64,000 nucleotides of DNA from Sphingopyxis sp. 2PD (GTDB taxonomy: Bacteria; Pseudomonadota; Alphaproteobacteria; Sphingomonadales; Sphingomonadaceae). The stretch spans positions 1 to 64,000 of the forward strand of contig NZ_SCMU01000012.1 of NCBI RefSeq assembly GCF_005503695.1. Direction: 5' to 3'. Both the position numbers and the translations under genes were made by a program. The notes beneath the pieces are model-generated. The model did no database searches. It worked only from the letters and a program-made list of their open reading frames with translations, and was not told where the DNA came from. The first letter of the stretch is position 1; each line of letters opens with the position of its first letter. This document shows positions 1-8,880 of the stretch, piece after piece.

Positions 1-151
1 GGGGGACCAGCGAAGCTGGTGGAGGGGCACCATCGGTTTGCCTTGCCGCCGAAGTCGTGCTCCACTGCTAGGGTCCCGGGAAGCTTGGTTCTTCCAGCCC
101 AGCGCTGCGGCAACCTCCTGTGCCCCTCCACCACCCTTCGGGTGGTCCCCC
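1..151. repeat. REP-type paired palindrome (REPIN-like), left edge
   Basis: Bases 1-30 and 120-151 are inverted copies of one element. Each copy has a GTGCCCCTCCACCA-type arm and a small hairpin of its own (ACCAGCGAAGCTGGT on the left, ACCACCCTTCGGGTGGT on the right). The outer arms match but the hairpin stems differ by compensated changes, which is how paired REP elements behave. The sequence between the arms has no convincing gene. Nothing else is seen from the window edge to the first gene at 282. Confidence 0.6.
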
Positions 152-281
152 TCCCCCGGTGGGGGAGGATCGGCTATGTCCGCAATTGGTCGAAACCAGA
201 AATTAAACCGAAACTGCCCACCCCACTTTCCGTTTACGTAAAGGGATTGCGCGCACCCCGGCAACGCGTTACCCCTCCCCC

Positions 282-1460
282 ATGTTTTTCGGCTTTCTCG
301 ACGAGCTGCGCGCCGCGGGCATTCCCGCCAGCCTGAAAGAGCATCTGATGCTGCTGGAGGCGCTCGACCGCGAGGTGATCGATCGCAGCCCCGAGCAATT
401 CTATTATCTGTCGCGTGCGATCTACGTGAAGGATGAAGGCCTGCTCGACCGCTTCGACCAGGTGTTCAACAAGGTCTTCAAGGGCATCATCTCCGATTAC
501 GGGCAGAACCCGGTCGACGTCCCCGCCGACTGGTTGAAGGCGGTCGCGGAGAAATTCCTGACGCCCGAGGAAATGGCGGCGATCGAATCGCTGGGCGACT
601 GGGACAAGATCATGGAGACGCTGAAAGAGCGGCTCGAGGAACAGCAGAAGCGCCATGAGGGCGGCAGCAAGTGGATCGGCACCGGCGGCACCTCGCCCTT
701 CGGCAATTCGGGCTATAATCCCGAGGGCGTGCGGATCGGCGGCGAGAGCAAGCACAAGCGCGCGCTGAAAGTCTGGGAAAAGCGCGAGTTCCAGAACCTC
801 GACAACACCAAGGAACTCGGCACCCGCAACATCAAGATCGCGCTGCGCCGCCTGCGCAAATTCGCGCGCGAGGGTGCGGCCGACGAGCTCGACATTCCGG
901 GGACGATCGACGGCACCGCGCGCCAGGGTTGGCTCGACATCCGGATGCGCCCCGAGCGGCGCAACGCGGTCAAGCTGCTGCTCTTCCTCGACGTCGGCGG
1001 CTCGATGGATCCGTTCATCAAGCTCTGCGAAGAATTGTTCAGCGCTGCGACGACCGAATTCAAGAATCTCGAATTCTTCTATTTCCACAACTGCCCCTAT
1101 GAAGGGGTGTGGAAGGACAATAAGCGCCGCTGGTCCGAACGCCACCAGATGTGGGACATCCTCCACAAATATGGACATGATTATAAGGTGATCTTCGTCG
1201 GCGACGCGTCGATGAGCGCGTATGAAATCACCCATCCGGGCGGCAGCGTCGAGCATTTCAACGAGGAATCGGGCGCGGTTTGGCTCCAGCGCATCACGCA
1301 TGTCTATCCGGCAGCGGTGTGGCTCAATCCGGTGCCCGAGGCGCATTGGGGCTACACCCAGTCGGTCAAGCTGATCAAACAGCTGATGAACGACCGCATG
1401 TATCCGCTGACCCTCGCCGGACTCGACGATGCGATGCGCGAACTGACGCGCAAGCATTGA
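282..1460 (+). CDS. CoxE-like VWA domain protein
   Basis: A 392-residue soluble protein of the CoxE-like von Willebrand factor A family. These proteins usually work with a MoxR-type AAA+ ATPase in metallocentre or complex maturation; that partner would lie left of the window. The N-terminal half is charged and helical. The VWA domain follows, with a MIDAS-like loop DVGGSMD at residues 237-243 and a later acidic loop around D308. The canonical MIDAS is DxSxS, so the second position here is Gly. The ATG at 282 has no clear Shine-Dalgarno (it follows a C-rich run), but it is the first in-frame start. The next gene starts 8 bases after the stop and is probably co-transcribed. Family call is confident; the assisted complex is unknown. 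Confidence 0.85.
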   Translation: MFFGFLDELRAAGIPASLKEHLMLLEALDREVIDRSPEQFYYLSRAIYVKDEGLLDRFDQVFNKVFKGIISDYGQNPVDVPADWLKAVAEKFLTPEEMAAIESLGDWDKIMETLKERLEEQQKRHEGGSKWIGTGGTSPFGNSGYNPEGVRIGGESKHKRALKVWEKREFQNLDNTKELGTRNIKIALRRLRKFAREGAADELDIPGTIDGTARQGWLDIRMRPERRNAVKLLLFLDVGGSMDPFIKLCEELFSAATTEFKNLEFFYFHNCPYEGVWKDNKRRWSERHQMWDILHKYGHDYKVIFVGDASMSAYEITHPGGSVEHFNEESGAVWLQRITHVYPAAVWLNPVPEAHWGYTQSVKLIKQLMNDRMYPLTLAGLDDAMRELTRKH

Positions 1461-1467
1461 GCCGACC

Positions 1468-2160
1468 TTGGCCGGCTTCAGGGACAGGTTGCGCGGCTGG
1501 TTCGGAAGTTACCGGATCGAGGACCCGCGCCCGATAGCCGCAGGCGCGCCCTATACTTTTTATCTTCCGTCGGAGAACGAGCTGCTTTCGGTCGCGCCGG
1601 GCGATCTCGTCAAAATCATCTTCGAATCGATCCCGCCCAGCGCCGAATGGGGCGCCGAGCGTATGTGGGTCATCGTCACCGCGGTCGATGGCGACGAGCT
1701 GACCGGCACGCTCGACAATGAACCGGCCGACATCCCGCAGTTGAAACCTGGCGACGTCGTGCAGTTCCAGCGCGGGCATATCATCGATATCGACTGGGCC
1801 GACGATCGCGCCGTCCCGCCCCCAGCTGCGCCGGCCCGGCGGGAATATTGGGACCGCTGCTTCGTCGATGACCAAATTCTCGATGGACGGCTCAAGGTCG
1901 AATATCTCTATCGCGAGGAACCCGATCCGCTTGAGGAAGGCGACACCTATCCCGACAGTGGATGGCGCTTTCGATGCGACGCGCGCGGCCTGACTGACGC
2001 CGAATATGACAATCCGAGCTTCAGCTACATCGCGCTCGGCAAAGTTCTGAACGGCGACGACAGTTGGCTCCACCTGATTGACGCACCCGTCGGCAGCGCG
2101 TTTCTGCGCGACTGGTCGACCGGCGAATTTGTCCCGACCCAACCGAACGCGCCCGAGTGA
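1468..2160 (+). CDS. DUF2314/DUF2185-type protein
   Basis: A 230-residue cytosolic protein with no signal peptide. The first half (about 25-110) has the pattern MWVIVTAVDGDELTGTLDN followed by LKPGDVVQFQRGHIIDI, typical of DUF2314-like proteins. The second half (about 130-225) carries CFVDDQ, an RWR-like DSGWRF segment and a terminal SAFLRDW, typical of DUF2185. Some DUF2185 relatives are listed as immunity-protein domains (Imm33), but no toxin lies nearby, so no immunity role is claimed. The start is TTG at 1468, directly behind the CoxE-like gene, which suggests translational coupling. Function is unknown. Confidence 0.75.
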   Translation: MAGFRDRLRGWFGSYRIEDPRPIAAGAPYTFYLPSENELLSVAPGDLVKIIFESIPPSAEWGAERMWVIVTAVDGDELTGTLDNEPADIPQLKPGDVVQFQRGHIIDIDWADDRAVPPPAAPARREYWDRCFVDDQILDGRLKVEYLYREEPDPLEEGDTYPDSGWRFRCDARGLTDAEYDNPSFSYIALGKVLNGDDSWLHLIDAPVGSAFLRDWSTGEFVPTQPNAPE

Positions 2161-2201
2161 AACCGCTCGAAATTGCTTCATCCTCCGGTTAATCCCCGAC
2201 G

Positions 2202-3008
2202 ATGTTCGACCTCCCCCTCGTCACCATCCTGCTGCTCACCGGCTTCATCAACCTGATCGGCGCGCTCGCTTATGCCGCGCGGATCGCGGGGGTGCGGACG
2301 CGGCGGATCGCGATGTCGTTCGCGCTGTTCAACATCCTCGTGCTCTTCTCGCGTACCTCGAACAGCTTCCTTGGCCCTTTCCTCGCCAAGCGGATCGAGA
2401 CGCGCATCCACGACGGCAGCGGCGGGCATCTGTTCCTCGACATGCAGCTGGTGCTGGCGGCCGCGAGCGTCGCGACGCTGATCGGCATATTGCTCGTGCC
2501 GACCGGCCAACGCATGTTCGCTGCCGCGATCGGCTGGTATCAGGATAATCGGTCGACGACGAGGCTCGCGCTGAAGGCTGCAAGTCCGAGCGGCCTTCGG
2601 ACATTGGGCCGGTCGCTGACTTTTCCCAGCCTGTCGCACCTCAGGAACTGGCGGATGCCGAAGGGCATCGGCTGGGGCGTGCTGATCGCCAACTGCCTTG
2701 CGCAATCTTTGCTCGCCGTTGGCGTGGTGGGGTCGCTCTATGCGGGCTATCTCGCGCCCGAATTTCGCGTCACCGCGTCGCAACTCTCGGCGCTGATCAA
2801 CGGCTTTGCGACGATCCTGCTATTTGCCTTCATCGACCCGCAATTGTCGGTGATGACTGACGATGCGGTCGAGGGGAAGGTCGACGAGGCCGACTTTCGC
2901 CGCGCGATCACGCTCATCTCGCTCAGCCGCCTCGCCGGGACGGTGCTCGCGCAGGCGCTGCTGCTGCCCGCCGCGGCGCTGATCGCATGGGTCGCCGTTT
3001 ATGTCTGA
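2202..3008 (+). CDS. amj: Lipid II flippase Amj-family membrane protein
   Basis: A 268-residue polytopic membrane protein matching the Amj (alternate MurJ, formerly YdaH) family. It has an N-terminal hydrophobic segment after MFDLPLVTI, the family-like stretch NILVLFSRTSNSFLGPFLAK at about 45-64, and further hydrophobic segments near 80-105, 165-190, 200-225 and 240-266. In Bacillus subtilis Amj can replace MurJ in moving lipid II across the inner membrane; the role in alphaproteobacteria is inferred. The stop codon overlaps the next gene by 8 bases, so the two are likely translated together. Length fits the family. Confidence 0.75.
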   Translation: MFDLPLVTILLLTGFINLIGALAYAARIAGVRTRRIAMSFALFNILVLFSRTSNSFLGPFLAKRIETRIHDGSGGHLFLDMQLVLAAASVATLIGILLVPTGQRMFAAAIGWYQDNRSTTRLALKAASPSGLRTLGRSLTFPSLSHLRNWRMPKGIGWGVLIANCLAQSLLAVGVVGSLYAGYLAPEFRVTASQLSALINGFATILLFAFIDPQLSVMTDDAVEGKVDEADFRRAITLISLSRLAGTVLAQALLLPAAALIAWVAVYV

Positions 3009-3858
3009 TCGCGCGCGCGGCCACAGCCGCTTTCACGCCGTCCGCGCGCAACTGGAAGCGATGGCGGTTACGCCGGGTCCGCGTGGCTGGTTTCTCGAAT
3101 TTCTGGTCTTCGGCTTCAAGCAGGGCTGGGCGTGCCTGTTCGGCGGGCTGATGCTCGCGCTGCTGCTCGGCACGCACCTGTTCTGGCCCGACGATGCGCC
3201 GCTGCATCGCTATGACGCGATCACGATCGGCGCGGTGCTGATCCAGCTCGGGATGCTCGCGTTCCGATTGGAAACACCGAAGGAAGCGCTCGTCATCCTG
3301 ATTTTCCACATCGTCGGCACGGTGATGGAGCTGTTCAAGACCGCCGCAGGGTCGTGGCAATATCCCGAGGCGAGCCTGCTCCACATCGGCGCCGTCCCGC
3401 TCTTCTCGGGTTTCATGTATGCCGCGGTTGGCAGCTACATCGCGCGCGTGTGGCGCATCTTCGATTTCCGCTACACGGGTTATCCGCCGGTCTGGACCAG
3501 CTACGCGCTCGCCGCCGCGATCTACGTCAATTTCTTCGCGCACCACTGGCTGTATGACATCCGCTGGTTCCTGTTCGCGGCGACCGCTTTGCTGTTCTGG
3601 CGCTGTCAGGTGTGGTTCCGCCCCCTCCACGTCCACCGCCGCATGCCGCTGCTCGTCGGCTGGGGGCTTGTCGCGCTCTTTATCTGGTTCGCTGAGAATA
3701 TCGGCACCTTTGCGCGCGCGTGGACCTATCCGAGTCAGGATGCCGGTTGGCACATGGTCGGGCTGGAGAAGCTGGGCAGCTGGTATCTACTGATGATTAT
3801 TTCGTTCGTGCTGGTCAGTCTGGTGCAGCGGCCGAAGGGACCAGACGCCACTGGGTAA
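3001..3858 (+). CDS. DUF817 family integral membrane protein
   Basis: A 285-residue membrane protein of the DUF817 family. Recognisable are the N-terminal FGFKQGWACLFGGLMLALLL (about 37-56), the FHIVGTVMELFKT segment near 100 and the conserved W-rich loops around FAHHWLYDIRWFLF. I count about eight hydrophobic segments. No function is established for the family. It overlaps the amj-type gene by 8 bases, so the two form a small membrane-protein operon. Just after its stop lies a strong GC-rich palindrome shared with the converging peptidase gene, probably a bidirectional terminator. Confidence 0.85.
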   Translation: MSDRARGHSRFHAVRAQLEAMAVTPGPRGWFLEFLVFGFKQGWACLFGGLMLALLLGTHLFWPDDAPLHRYDAITIGAVLIQLGMLAFRLETPKEALVILIFHIVGTVMELFKTAAGSWQYPEASLLHIGAVPLFSGFMYAAVGSYIARVWRIFDFRYTGYPPVWTSYALAAAIYVNFFAHHWLYDIRWFLFAATALLFWRCQVWFRPLHVHRRMPLLVGWGLVALFIWFAENIGTFARAWTYPSQDAGWHMVGLEKLGSWYLLMIISFVLVSLVQRPKGPDATG

Positions 3859-3956
3859 CCGTCGCCCCCGCGAAGGCGGGGGCCGCCAGCGGTTTGCGCC
3901 GCCACACTGAAAAAGGCCGACTGCGGCCCCCGCCTTCGCGGGGGCGACGGGTTAAC
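3854..3956. repeat. GC-rich REPIN-like inverted repeat between convergent genes
   Basis: Two inverted arms, GTCGCCCCCGCGAAGGCGG at 3861-3879 and its complement ending near 3947, each contain their own CCCCCGC/GCGGGGG hairpin and are separated by about 40 bases. The right arm contains the TAA stop codon (3952-3954) of the M24 peptidase gene. The position between two convergent stops suits a bidirectional terminator, although no U-tract follows. Confidence 0.75.
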
Positions 3957-5199
3957 CGAACGGCTTGTCAATCGACGACGGCGGTTCGCTGAACCATTTG
4001 GGACCGCTCTCGGTCATGTGGAAACAATCCTCGAGCCGGATGCCGAACTCGCCGGGAATGTAGATGCCGGGCTCGTTCGAGAAACACATGCCGGGTGCGA
4101 GCTTCGTCGTTTCGCCGCGTACGAGATTGACCGGCTCGTGCCCGTCGAGCCCGATGCCGTGGCCAGTGCGGTGCGACGTGCCGGGCAGCTTGTAATCCGG
4201 TCCCCAGCCGAGGCTTTCATAATAAGCGCGCACCGCATCATCGACCTCGCCCGCGGGGGTGCCGAGCTTTGCCGCGGCAAAGGCAACGTCCTGCCCCTTG
4301 CGCATCTGGTCCCAGACCTGCCGCTGGCGCAGTGTCGCCTTGCCGTAGACGAACGTGCGCGAAATATCGGACTGATAGCCGTGCACCGTCGCGCCGCAAT
4401 CCATCAGCACCACCTCGCCATCTTTCACCGCCTGCGGCTTGCCCGATCCGTGCGGATAGGCGCTCGCCTCGCCGAGCAGGATCAACTCGAATTCGCTGCG
4501 TCCGCCGAGGGCGGTCGTCGCCGCGGCCATGATTGCGCCGATCTGGTCGGGGCTCATGCCCGCCTCGATCCGCGGCGCGGTGTGGCGATAGGCGGCGAGT
4601 GTGATGTCGCTCGCGATCTGCATCAGCGCGATTTCGGCGGGCGATTTGTGCATCCGGCACCCGCGCACGACCGGCGCGCCGTTGACGACGGTCGCGTTCG
4701 GCATCGCCTTTTCCAACCCGTCGACCGCGAAATAGCGCACCGTTTCCTCGACGCCGATCTTGCCTTTGGTCAACCCGCGCTTGCCCAGCCAGGTGGCGAC
4801 TGCGGCGAGCGGATTGTCATCCTCGTTCCAGGTCAGCACGTCGGCCGCAACTGCCAGGCTTTCGCGCACCGACGGTTCTTCGAAAAAGGGCGTGACGACC
4901 GCCAGCTCGCCCTCGCGCGTAAGCACCGCCGCGGTCAGCCGCTCGCTGCGCGACCAGCGCACGCCGGTGAAATAAATCAGACTCGATCCCGGCTCGATCA
5001 GCAGCGCGTCCATATCATTCGCGCGGACCAGATGCGTCGCCTTGGCGAGCCGCGCCACGCGCTCTGCCTTGCCGATCGGAACCGCCTTGGCGGCCAGATT
5101 GGGCAGGCCCGCAGTGTCCGCCGCCCATGCCGAGAGCGGCAGTGTCGCCGCCAGCCCGCCGAGCGCCGCGGTGCCAAGAAATTGCCTGCGTTGGATCAT
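3952..5199 (-). CDS. Secreted M24 metallopeptidase (Xaa-Pro peptidase type)
   Basis: A 415-residue peptidase with a twin-arginine signal peptide (RRQFLGTAALGG near the N-terminus, cleavage likely after SAWA at 26), so it should act in the periplasm. The pita-bread fold M24 domain fills about 185-400. All five expected metal ligands are visible: D267 and D278 (MDCGATVHGYQSDISRT), H347 (TGHGIG), E376 (SNEPG) and E390 (IRLED). The family includes aminopeptidase P and prolidase, which cleave Xaa-Pro bonds; exact specificity cannot be read. GGGGAGAG sits a few bases upstream of the ATG at 5199. The gene converges on the DUF817 gene. Confidence 0.9.
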   Translation of the reverse strand: MIQRRQFLGTAALGGLAATLPLSAWAADTAGLPNLAAKAVPIGKAERVARLAKATHLVRANDMDALLIEPGSSLIYFTGVRWSRSERLTAAVLTREGELAVVTPFFEEPSVRESLAVAADVLTWNEDDNPLAAVATWLGKRGLTKGKIGVEETVRYFAVDGLEKAMPNATVVNGAPVVRGCRMHKSPAEIALMQIASDITLAAYRHTAPRIEAGMSPDQIGAIMAAATTALGGRSEFELILLGEASAYPHGSGKPQAVKDGEVVLMDCGATVHGYQSDISRTFVYGKATLRQRQVWDQMRKGQDVAFAAAKLGTPAGEVDDAVRAYYESLGWGPDYKLPGTSHRTGHGIGLDGHEPVNLVRGETTKLAPGMCFSNEPGIYIPGEFGIRLEDCFHMTESGPKWFSEPPSSIDKPFG

Positions 5200-5235
5200 T
5201 TCACTCTCCCCGCGCGCGCTGGCGCCAACCTTTAA

Positions 5236-5324
5236 CCCGTTCGCCCTGCACTTGTCGAAGCGCTGTTCTTTTCATCTCACGCTGGTGGGAAGAACCGCCT
5301 CTCGACAAGTTCAGGACGAACGGG
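5236..5324. repeat. Imperfect inverted repeat of the CTTGTCGAAG family
   Basis: The arm CCCGTTCGCCCTGCACTTGT at 5236 onward is answered by CTCGACAAGTTCAGGACGAA at 5301 onward, with a spacer of about 40 bases. The core CTTGTCGA/TCGACAAG is shared with the repeats at 8794 and 14891. It lies between the M24 peptidase start and the NamZ-type stop. Confidence 0.7.
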
Positions 5325-5339
5325 AGCAGAAAATCCGCA

Positions 5340-6545
5340 TCAGTAAAGCAGCAGATCTGAAATCTCGTCGCGCCACGCCGCCTCGTCGGGCTGCGCCAAC
5401 GCATCGAGATCGCCCGCTTCCGCGCCCACATCGTCGACCCACAGCCGCAGGTCGGGGCCGCCGTTGATCACGTCGATCGCCAGCACATCGTCGGTATATT
5501 CATATTTGAAATCAGTGCCGCGCCAGATCGGATAGTCGGGATACAGCGAACGGATCGCCTTGAACCCTAGCGCTTGCACGCGCCAGGGACGGAACGCCGC
5601 ATGGTCGTACCAGCCGCCCTCGGCGTGGATATGGATGCCGCTGTTGAGCTGCTTCATATGCTTGTGGAAGGTCGGCTCGAACCAGATGTCGCGCAGCTTG
5701 CATCCGCCCAGCCATTCGGGCGCGAGCCGCTGCATCTCCGCGATCACCGCCTTTGCATCGATGTCGGGCGCGCCGAAGAGCTCGAGCGGGCGCGTCGTGC
5801 CGCGCCCTTCGCTCAGGGTCGCACCCTCGACCATCACGGTGCCGGCATAGGCGCGCGCCATATTGAGGTTCGCGGCGTTCGGGCTGGGATTGATCCACAC
5901 GCGTGTCGTCGGCCAGCCGAAGCCCGGGCCGTCGGGGTCCCACCCCGCCATCTCGATCACCCGGTAATCGACGTCGAGCCCGAAGTGGCGGATGAACCAA
6001 TGCCCCATCTCGCCCATCGTCAGCCCGTGGCGCATCACCATCGGCCCCGCGCCGACGAAGCTTTCCCACCCCTCGCGCAGCCGTGTCCCTTCGACCGGGC
6101 GCCCCGCGGGGTTCGGGCGGTCGAGCACCCACACCACCTTGCCATGCTCCGCCGCGGCCTCGAGCGCATAGAGCAAAGTCGTGACATAGGTGTAGATGCG
6201 GCAGCCGAGATCCTGCAGATCGACGAGCATCACGTCGAAGGTGTGCATCGACTGCCCCGACGGGCGGCGCACTTCGCCGTAGAGGCTGAACACCGGCATG
6301 CCGTAGGTCGGATCGGTGAAGTCGGGCGACTCCACCATATTGTCCTGCAGGTCGCCGCGCACGCCATGCTGCGGTCCGAACACCGCGGTGACATTGACCC
6401 CCGCCGCGACGAGCGCGTCGAGGCTGTGCGTGAGGTCGGCGGTGACCGAGGCAGGGTGCGCGAGCAGCGCAACGCGCTTGCCTTCGAGCGGCTTCAGAAG
6501 CGCCGGGTCGGCGAGCAGGCGGTCGATACCGAAAAGCGTCGTCAT
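5340..6545 (-). CDS. NamZ/DUF1343 family exo-N-acetylmuramidase-like protein
   Basis: A 401-residue protein of the DUF1343 family, whose characterised member NamZ removes terminal N-acetylmuramic acid from peptidoglycan fragments. The family-like segments GVNVTAVFGPQHGVRGD (about 49-65), MLVDLQDLGCRIYTYVTTL (about 105-123) and EGTRLREGWESFVG (about 150-163) are present. No signal peptide is evident here, so a cytosolic muropeptide-recycling role is more likely than periplasmic action; this is inference. The start codon overlaps the stop of the upstream DOMON-like gene by 4 bases, so the two are translationally coupled. Confidence 0.8.
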   Translation of the reverse strand: MTTLFGIDRLLADPALLKPLEGKRVALLAHPASVTADLTHSLDALVAAGVNVTAVFGPQHGVRGDLQDNMVESPDFTDPTYGMPVFSLYGEVRRPSGQSMHTFDVMLVDLQDLGCRIYTYVTTLLYALEAAAEHGKVVWVLDRPNPAGRPVEGTRLREGWESFVGAGPMVMRHGLTMGEMGHWFIRHFGLDVDYRVIEMAGWDPDGPGFGWPTTRVWINPSPNAANLNMARAYAGTVMVEGATLSEGRGTTRPLELFGAPDIDAKAVIAEMQRLAPEWLGGCKLRDIWFEPTFHKHMKQLNSGIHIHAEGGWYDHAAFRPWRVQALGFKAIRSLYPDYPIWRGTDFKYEYTDDVLAIDVINGGPDLRLWVDDVGAEAGDLDALAQPDEAAWRDEISDLLLY

Positions 6546-7099
6546 GCGCGCCCGGGTGCCTCAAGCGTGAGCGCAAAGCAATCGGGATGATGGAAGTCGG
6601 GCTTGCCCGGTGGGTGTGCGAGCGCCCAATAGCTCTTGGTGCCGTCCAGTTCCTCAATCACCGCTGACAGGCCAAGTTTCGATCCCGTATCGGGGAAAAT
6701 TCCCGGTTCGACACGCAATATATAGCGCGCGTCATTGCGCTCGACCGTCATCTCCCATGGCGCAAGCTCGTCCGAGCGCAGCAGCGAGCGATAATCGTCG
6801 AACTGGTAACAGGCCCAGCGTCCGTCAGGGGCATAGTTGAATTCGGTATAGTCGGGCTGCCCCTCCTCGGTCAGGAACGCCTCGAAACAGGTGCTCTGCC
6901 ACAACCCGTCGGTTGCGCTGTCGGCAATGACCAGTTGCCCGTCGCCCGGCGGCAGGATGATGTCTCCCACGCCGCCCTCAACGACATAGTGCAACGCAAA
7001 ACCCTCATCGAACGACAGCGCGATCTCGACCGCGACCGACCGGACCGTTCGCGCCGGGGTATCGGGGTGGCAGACCAGCGATTTGCGAATGCTATCCAA
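6542..7099 (-). CDS. DOMON-like domain protein
   Basis: A 185-residue protein resembling the DOMON-like/carbohydrate-binding-9-like family common in sphingomonads. The characteristic part is [20 protein letters not shown] (about 94-113) followed by W-containing strands ([11 protein letters not shown]). No signal peptide is visible. It is the first gene of a two-gene unit with the NamZ-like protein, sharing an ATGA overlap, which hints at a sugar- or muropeptide-related role. It is divergent from tyrS with only about 32 bases between the starts. Confidence 0.7.
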   Translation of the reverse strand: MDSIRKSLVCHPDTPARTVRSVAVEIALSFDEGFALHYVVEGGVGDIILPPGDGQLVIADSATDGLWQSTCFEAFLTEEGQPDYTEFNYAPDGRWACYQFDDYRSLLRSDELAPWEMTVERNDARYILRVEPGIFPDTGSKLGLSAVIEELDGTKSYWALAHPPGKPDFHHPDCFALTLEAPGRA

Positions 7100-7131
7100 A
7101 ACCCCAACCCCATGCTAAGCGCCCGCGCGCT

Positions 7132-8358
7132 ATGACGAACCACAAATCCGACCTGCTGCGCGTCCTCGATGATCGAGGCTATATCCACCAGATGACCGAC
7201 GCGGAAGGGCTCGATGCGCTCGCGTCGAAACAGGTCGTCCCCGGATATATCGGTTTCGACGCAACCGCGCCCAGCCTGCACGTCGGTAGCCTCGTCCAGA
7301 TCATGATGCTGCGCCGCCTGCAACAGACGGGGCACAAACCGATAGTGCTGATGGGCGGCGCAACGACGCGGATCGGCGACCCGACGGGTCGCGACGAAAG
7401 CCGCAAGATGCTGTCGGACGAGACGATCGCGGCGAACATCGCGTCGATCTTCAGCATCTTTCAGCAGTTCCTGACCTTTGGCGACGGCCCGACCGACGCG
7501 GTGATGGTCAACAACCAGGACTGGCTCGGCAAGCTCGGTTACATCGAATTGCTGCAGGAAGTCGGCACGCATTTTACGATCAACCGGATGATGACGTTCG
7601 ATTCGGTCAAGCTGCGGCTCGAACGCGAACAGCCGATGACCTTCCTCGAATTCAATTACATGATCCTGCAGGGTTATGATTTCCGCCATCTGTCGAGGGA
7701 GATGGGGGCGCGGCTGCAAATGGGCGGGTCGGACCAGTGGGGCAATATCGTCAACGGCATGGAGCTCGGCCGCCGCATGGACGGCGCAGACCTTTACGGT
7801 CTGACGACTCCGCTGCTTACCACGGCGGCGGGGGCCAAAATGGGCAAAACCGCCGCGGGTGCGGTGTGGCTTAATCCCGCCCAACTGTCCCATTTTGACT
7901 ATTGGCAGTTCTGGCGCAATTGCGACGACCGCGATGTCGGACGCTTCCTGAAGCTGTTCACCGACCTGCCGCTCGAAGAGATCGCGCGGCTCGAAGCGCT
8001 GGGCGGGGCCGAAATCAACGAGGCGAAGAAAATACTGGCAAACGAAGCGACCGCGCTATGCCGCGGCGCCGATGCCGCCAAAGTTGCCGCCGAGACCGCC
8101 GCGCAAACCTTTGAAAAAGGCCAGATTGGTGGCGACCTGCCGCAGGTAGCCGCGCCCGCCGAAGGGATCAGCGTCGTCGATGCGCTGCGCGAACTGGGCT
8201 TTGCGGCGTCGAACAAGGAAGCGCGGCGCAAGCTCGACGAGGGGGCGGTCAAGGTCGACGGCGTCGTCATTCGCGACCCACATCACCTGATTACGCCGGG
8301 GGCCGATCCGGTGCCGCTGAGCCTGGGCGCGAAAAAACATGGCCTTGTGACGCGGTAA
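7132..8358 (+). CDS. tyrS: Tyrosyl-tRNA synthetase
   Basis: A 408-residue class I aminoacyl-tRNA synthetase that charges tRNA-Tyr. The HIGH-type signature is HVGS at 50-53 and the KMSKS loop appears as KMGKT at 236-240, a form common in bacterial TyrS. The catalytic domain covers about 1-320; the C-terminal S4-like RNA-binding domain spans about 340-400 ([17 protein letters not shown]). Length is normal for the family. The gene stands alone on its strand, with its promoter in the short gap shared with the DOMON-like gene. Confidence 0.97.
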   Translation: MTNHKSDLLRVLDDRGYIHQMTDAEGLDALASKQVVPGYIGFDATAPSLHVGSLVQIMMLRRLQQTGHKPIVLMGGATTRIGDPTGRDESRKMLSDETIAANIASIFSIFQQFLTFGDGPTDAVMVNNQDWLGKLGYIELLQEVGTHFTINRMMTFDSVKLRLEREQPMTFLEFNYMILQGYDFRHLSREMGARLQMGGSDQWGNIVNGMELGRRMDGADLYGLTTPLLTTAAGAKMGKTAAGAVWLNPAQLSHFDYWQFWRNCDDRDVGRFLKLFTDLPLEEIARLEALGGAEINEAKKILANEATALCRGADAAKVAAETAAQTFEKGQIGGDLPQVAAPAEGISVVDALRELGFAASNKEARRKLDEGAVKVDGVVIRDPHHLITPGADPVPLSLGAKKHGLVTR

Positions 8359-8405
8359 GGCGCAGAAACGCGTTTACCCAATCTTCAGCAATCGAGTGGA
8401 TCGTC

Positions 8406-8774
8406 ATGCCCAAACCAACAAGGTCCACTAAAATGCGCAAGATCGATACCAGCAAGGCCCATTATGTCGGCCTCGACCAGCGAATTGCTCCGCGTAGCGA
8501 CGTCTATGTTCGCCTGCCCTTTGTCATGCCCGACGGTCGGCAGGAAATGTGCACCTGCGTCAACATCAGCGCCGACGGTATGCTGATGCGCTTCGAACGC
8601 GGGCTCGAGATCGGCGACCTTGTCGTATTCCGCATGCCGATCATCGGCCGCACCGCGGCGAAGGTCGTATGGTCATTGGGCGGCAAGACCGGTGTCCAGT
8701 TCGACAAATCAATCGCGGTCGAAGATTATCTGCCGATGATCCGTGCGATGGGTGCACGGGCTGACGTGAATTAG
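8406..8774 (+). CDS. PilZ domain protein
   Basis: A 122-residue protein consisting essentially of one PilZ domain, the c-di-GMP binding fold. The RxxxR motif is in QRIAPRSD (about 25-32) and the second motif is NISADGM (about 55-61), close to the usual (D/N)xSxxG. An internal ATG at 8436 would remove 10 residues and also keep the domain intact. Its target is not evident from neighbours. An EAL-domain phosphodiesterase 6 kb away could modulate the same second messenger. Confidence 0.85.
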   Translation: MPKPTRSTKMRKIDTSKAHYVGLDQRIAPRSDVYVRLPFVMPDGRQEMCTCVNISADGMLMRFERGLEIGDLVVFRMPIIGRTAAKVVWSLGGKTGVQFDKSIAVEDYLPMIRAMGARADVN

Positions 8775-8793
8775 ACAAATATACCGATTACAA

Positions 8794-8860
8794 CCGTAGC
8801 CCTGAGCTTGTCGAAGGGCGCTTCTCGGTGAAGCGCCCTTCGACAAGCTCAGGGCTACGG
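8794..8860. repeat. Perfect 30-base inverted repeat (CCTGAGCTTGTCGAAGGGCG family)
   Basis: Arms 8794-8823 and 8831-8860 are exact reverse complements with a 7-base loop (CTCGGTG). It lies between the converging PilZ and recG genes, so it can act as a bidirectional terminator in RNA. The core CCTGAGCTTGTCGAAGGGCG recurs at 14893. Confidence 0.9.
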
Positions 8861-8880
8861 TGCATTGGCCATCAACTTGA

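Noticed and set aside
234-1457. Long minus-strand ORF (407 codons) opposite the CoxE-like gene
   Set aside because: Biased composition (many Arg, Asp, Val, Ala), no domain pattern, and exactly antisense to a clear gene. Long antisense frames are expected in GC-rich codon usage; the same applies to large shadows at 9979-10953, 11348-12523, 12629-13654, 33292-35988, 36750-38885 and 52681-55050.
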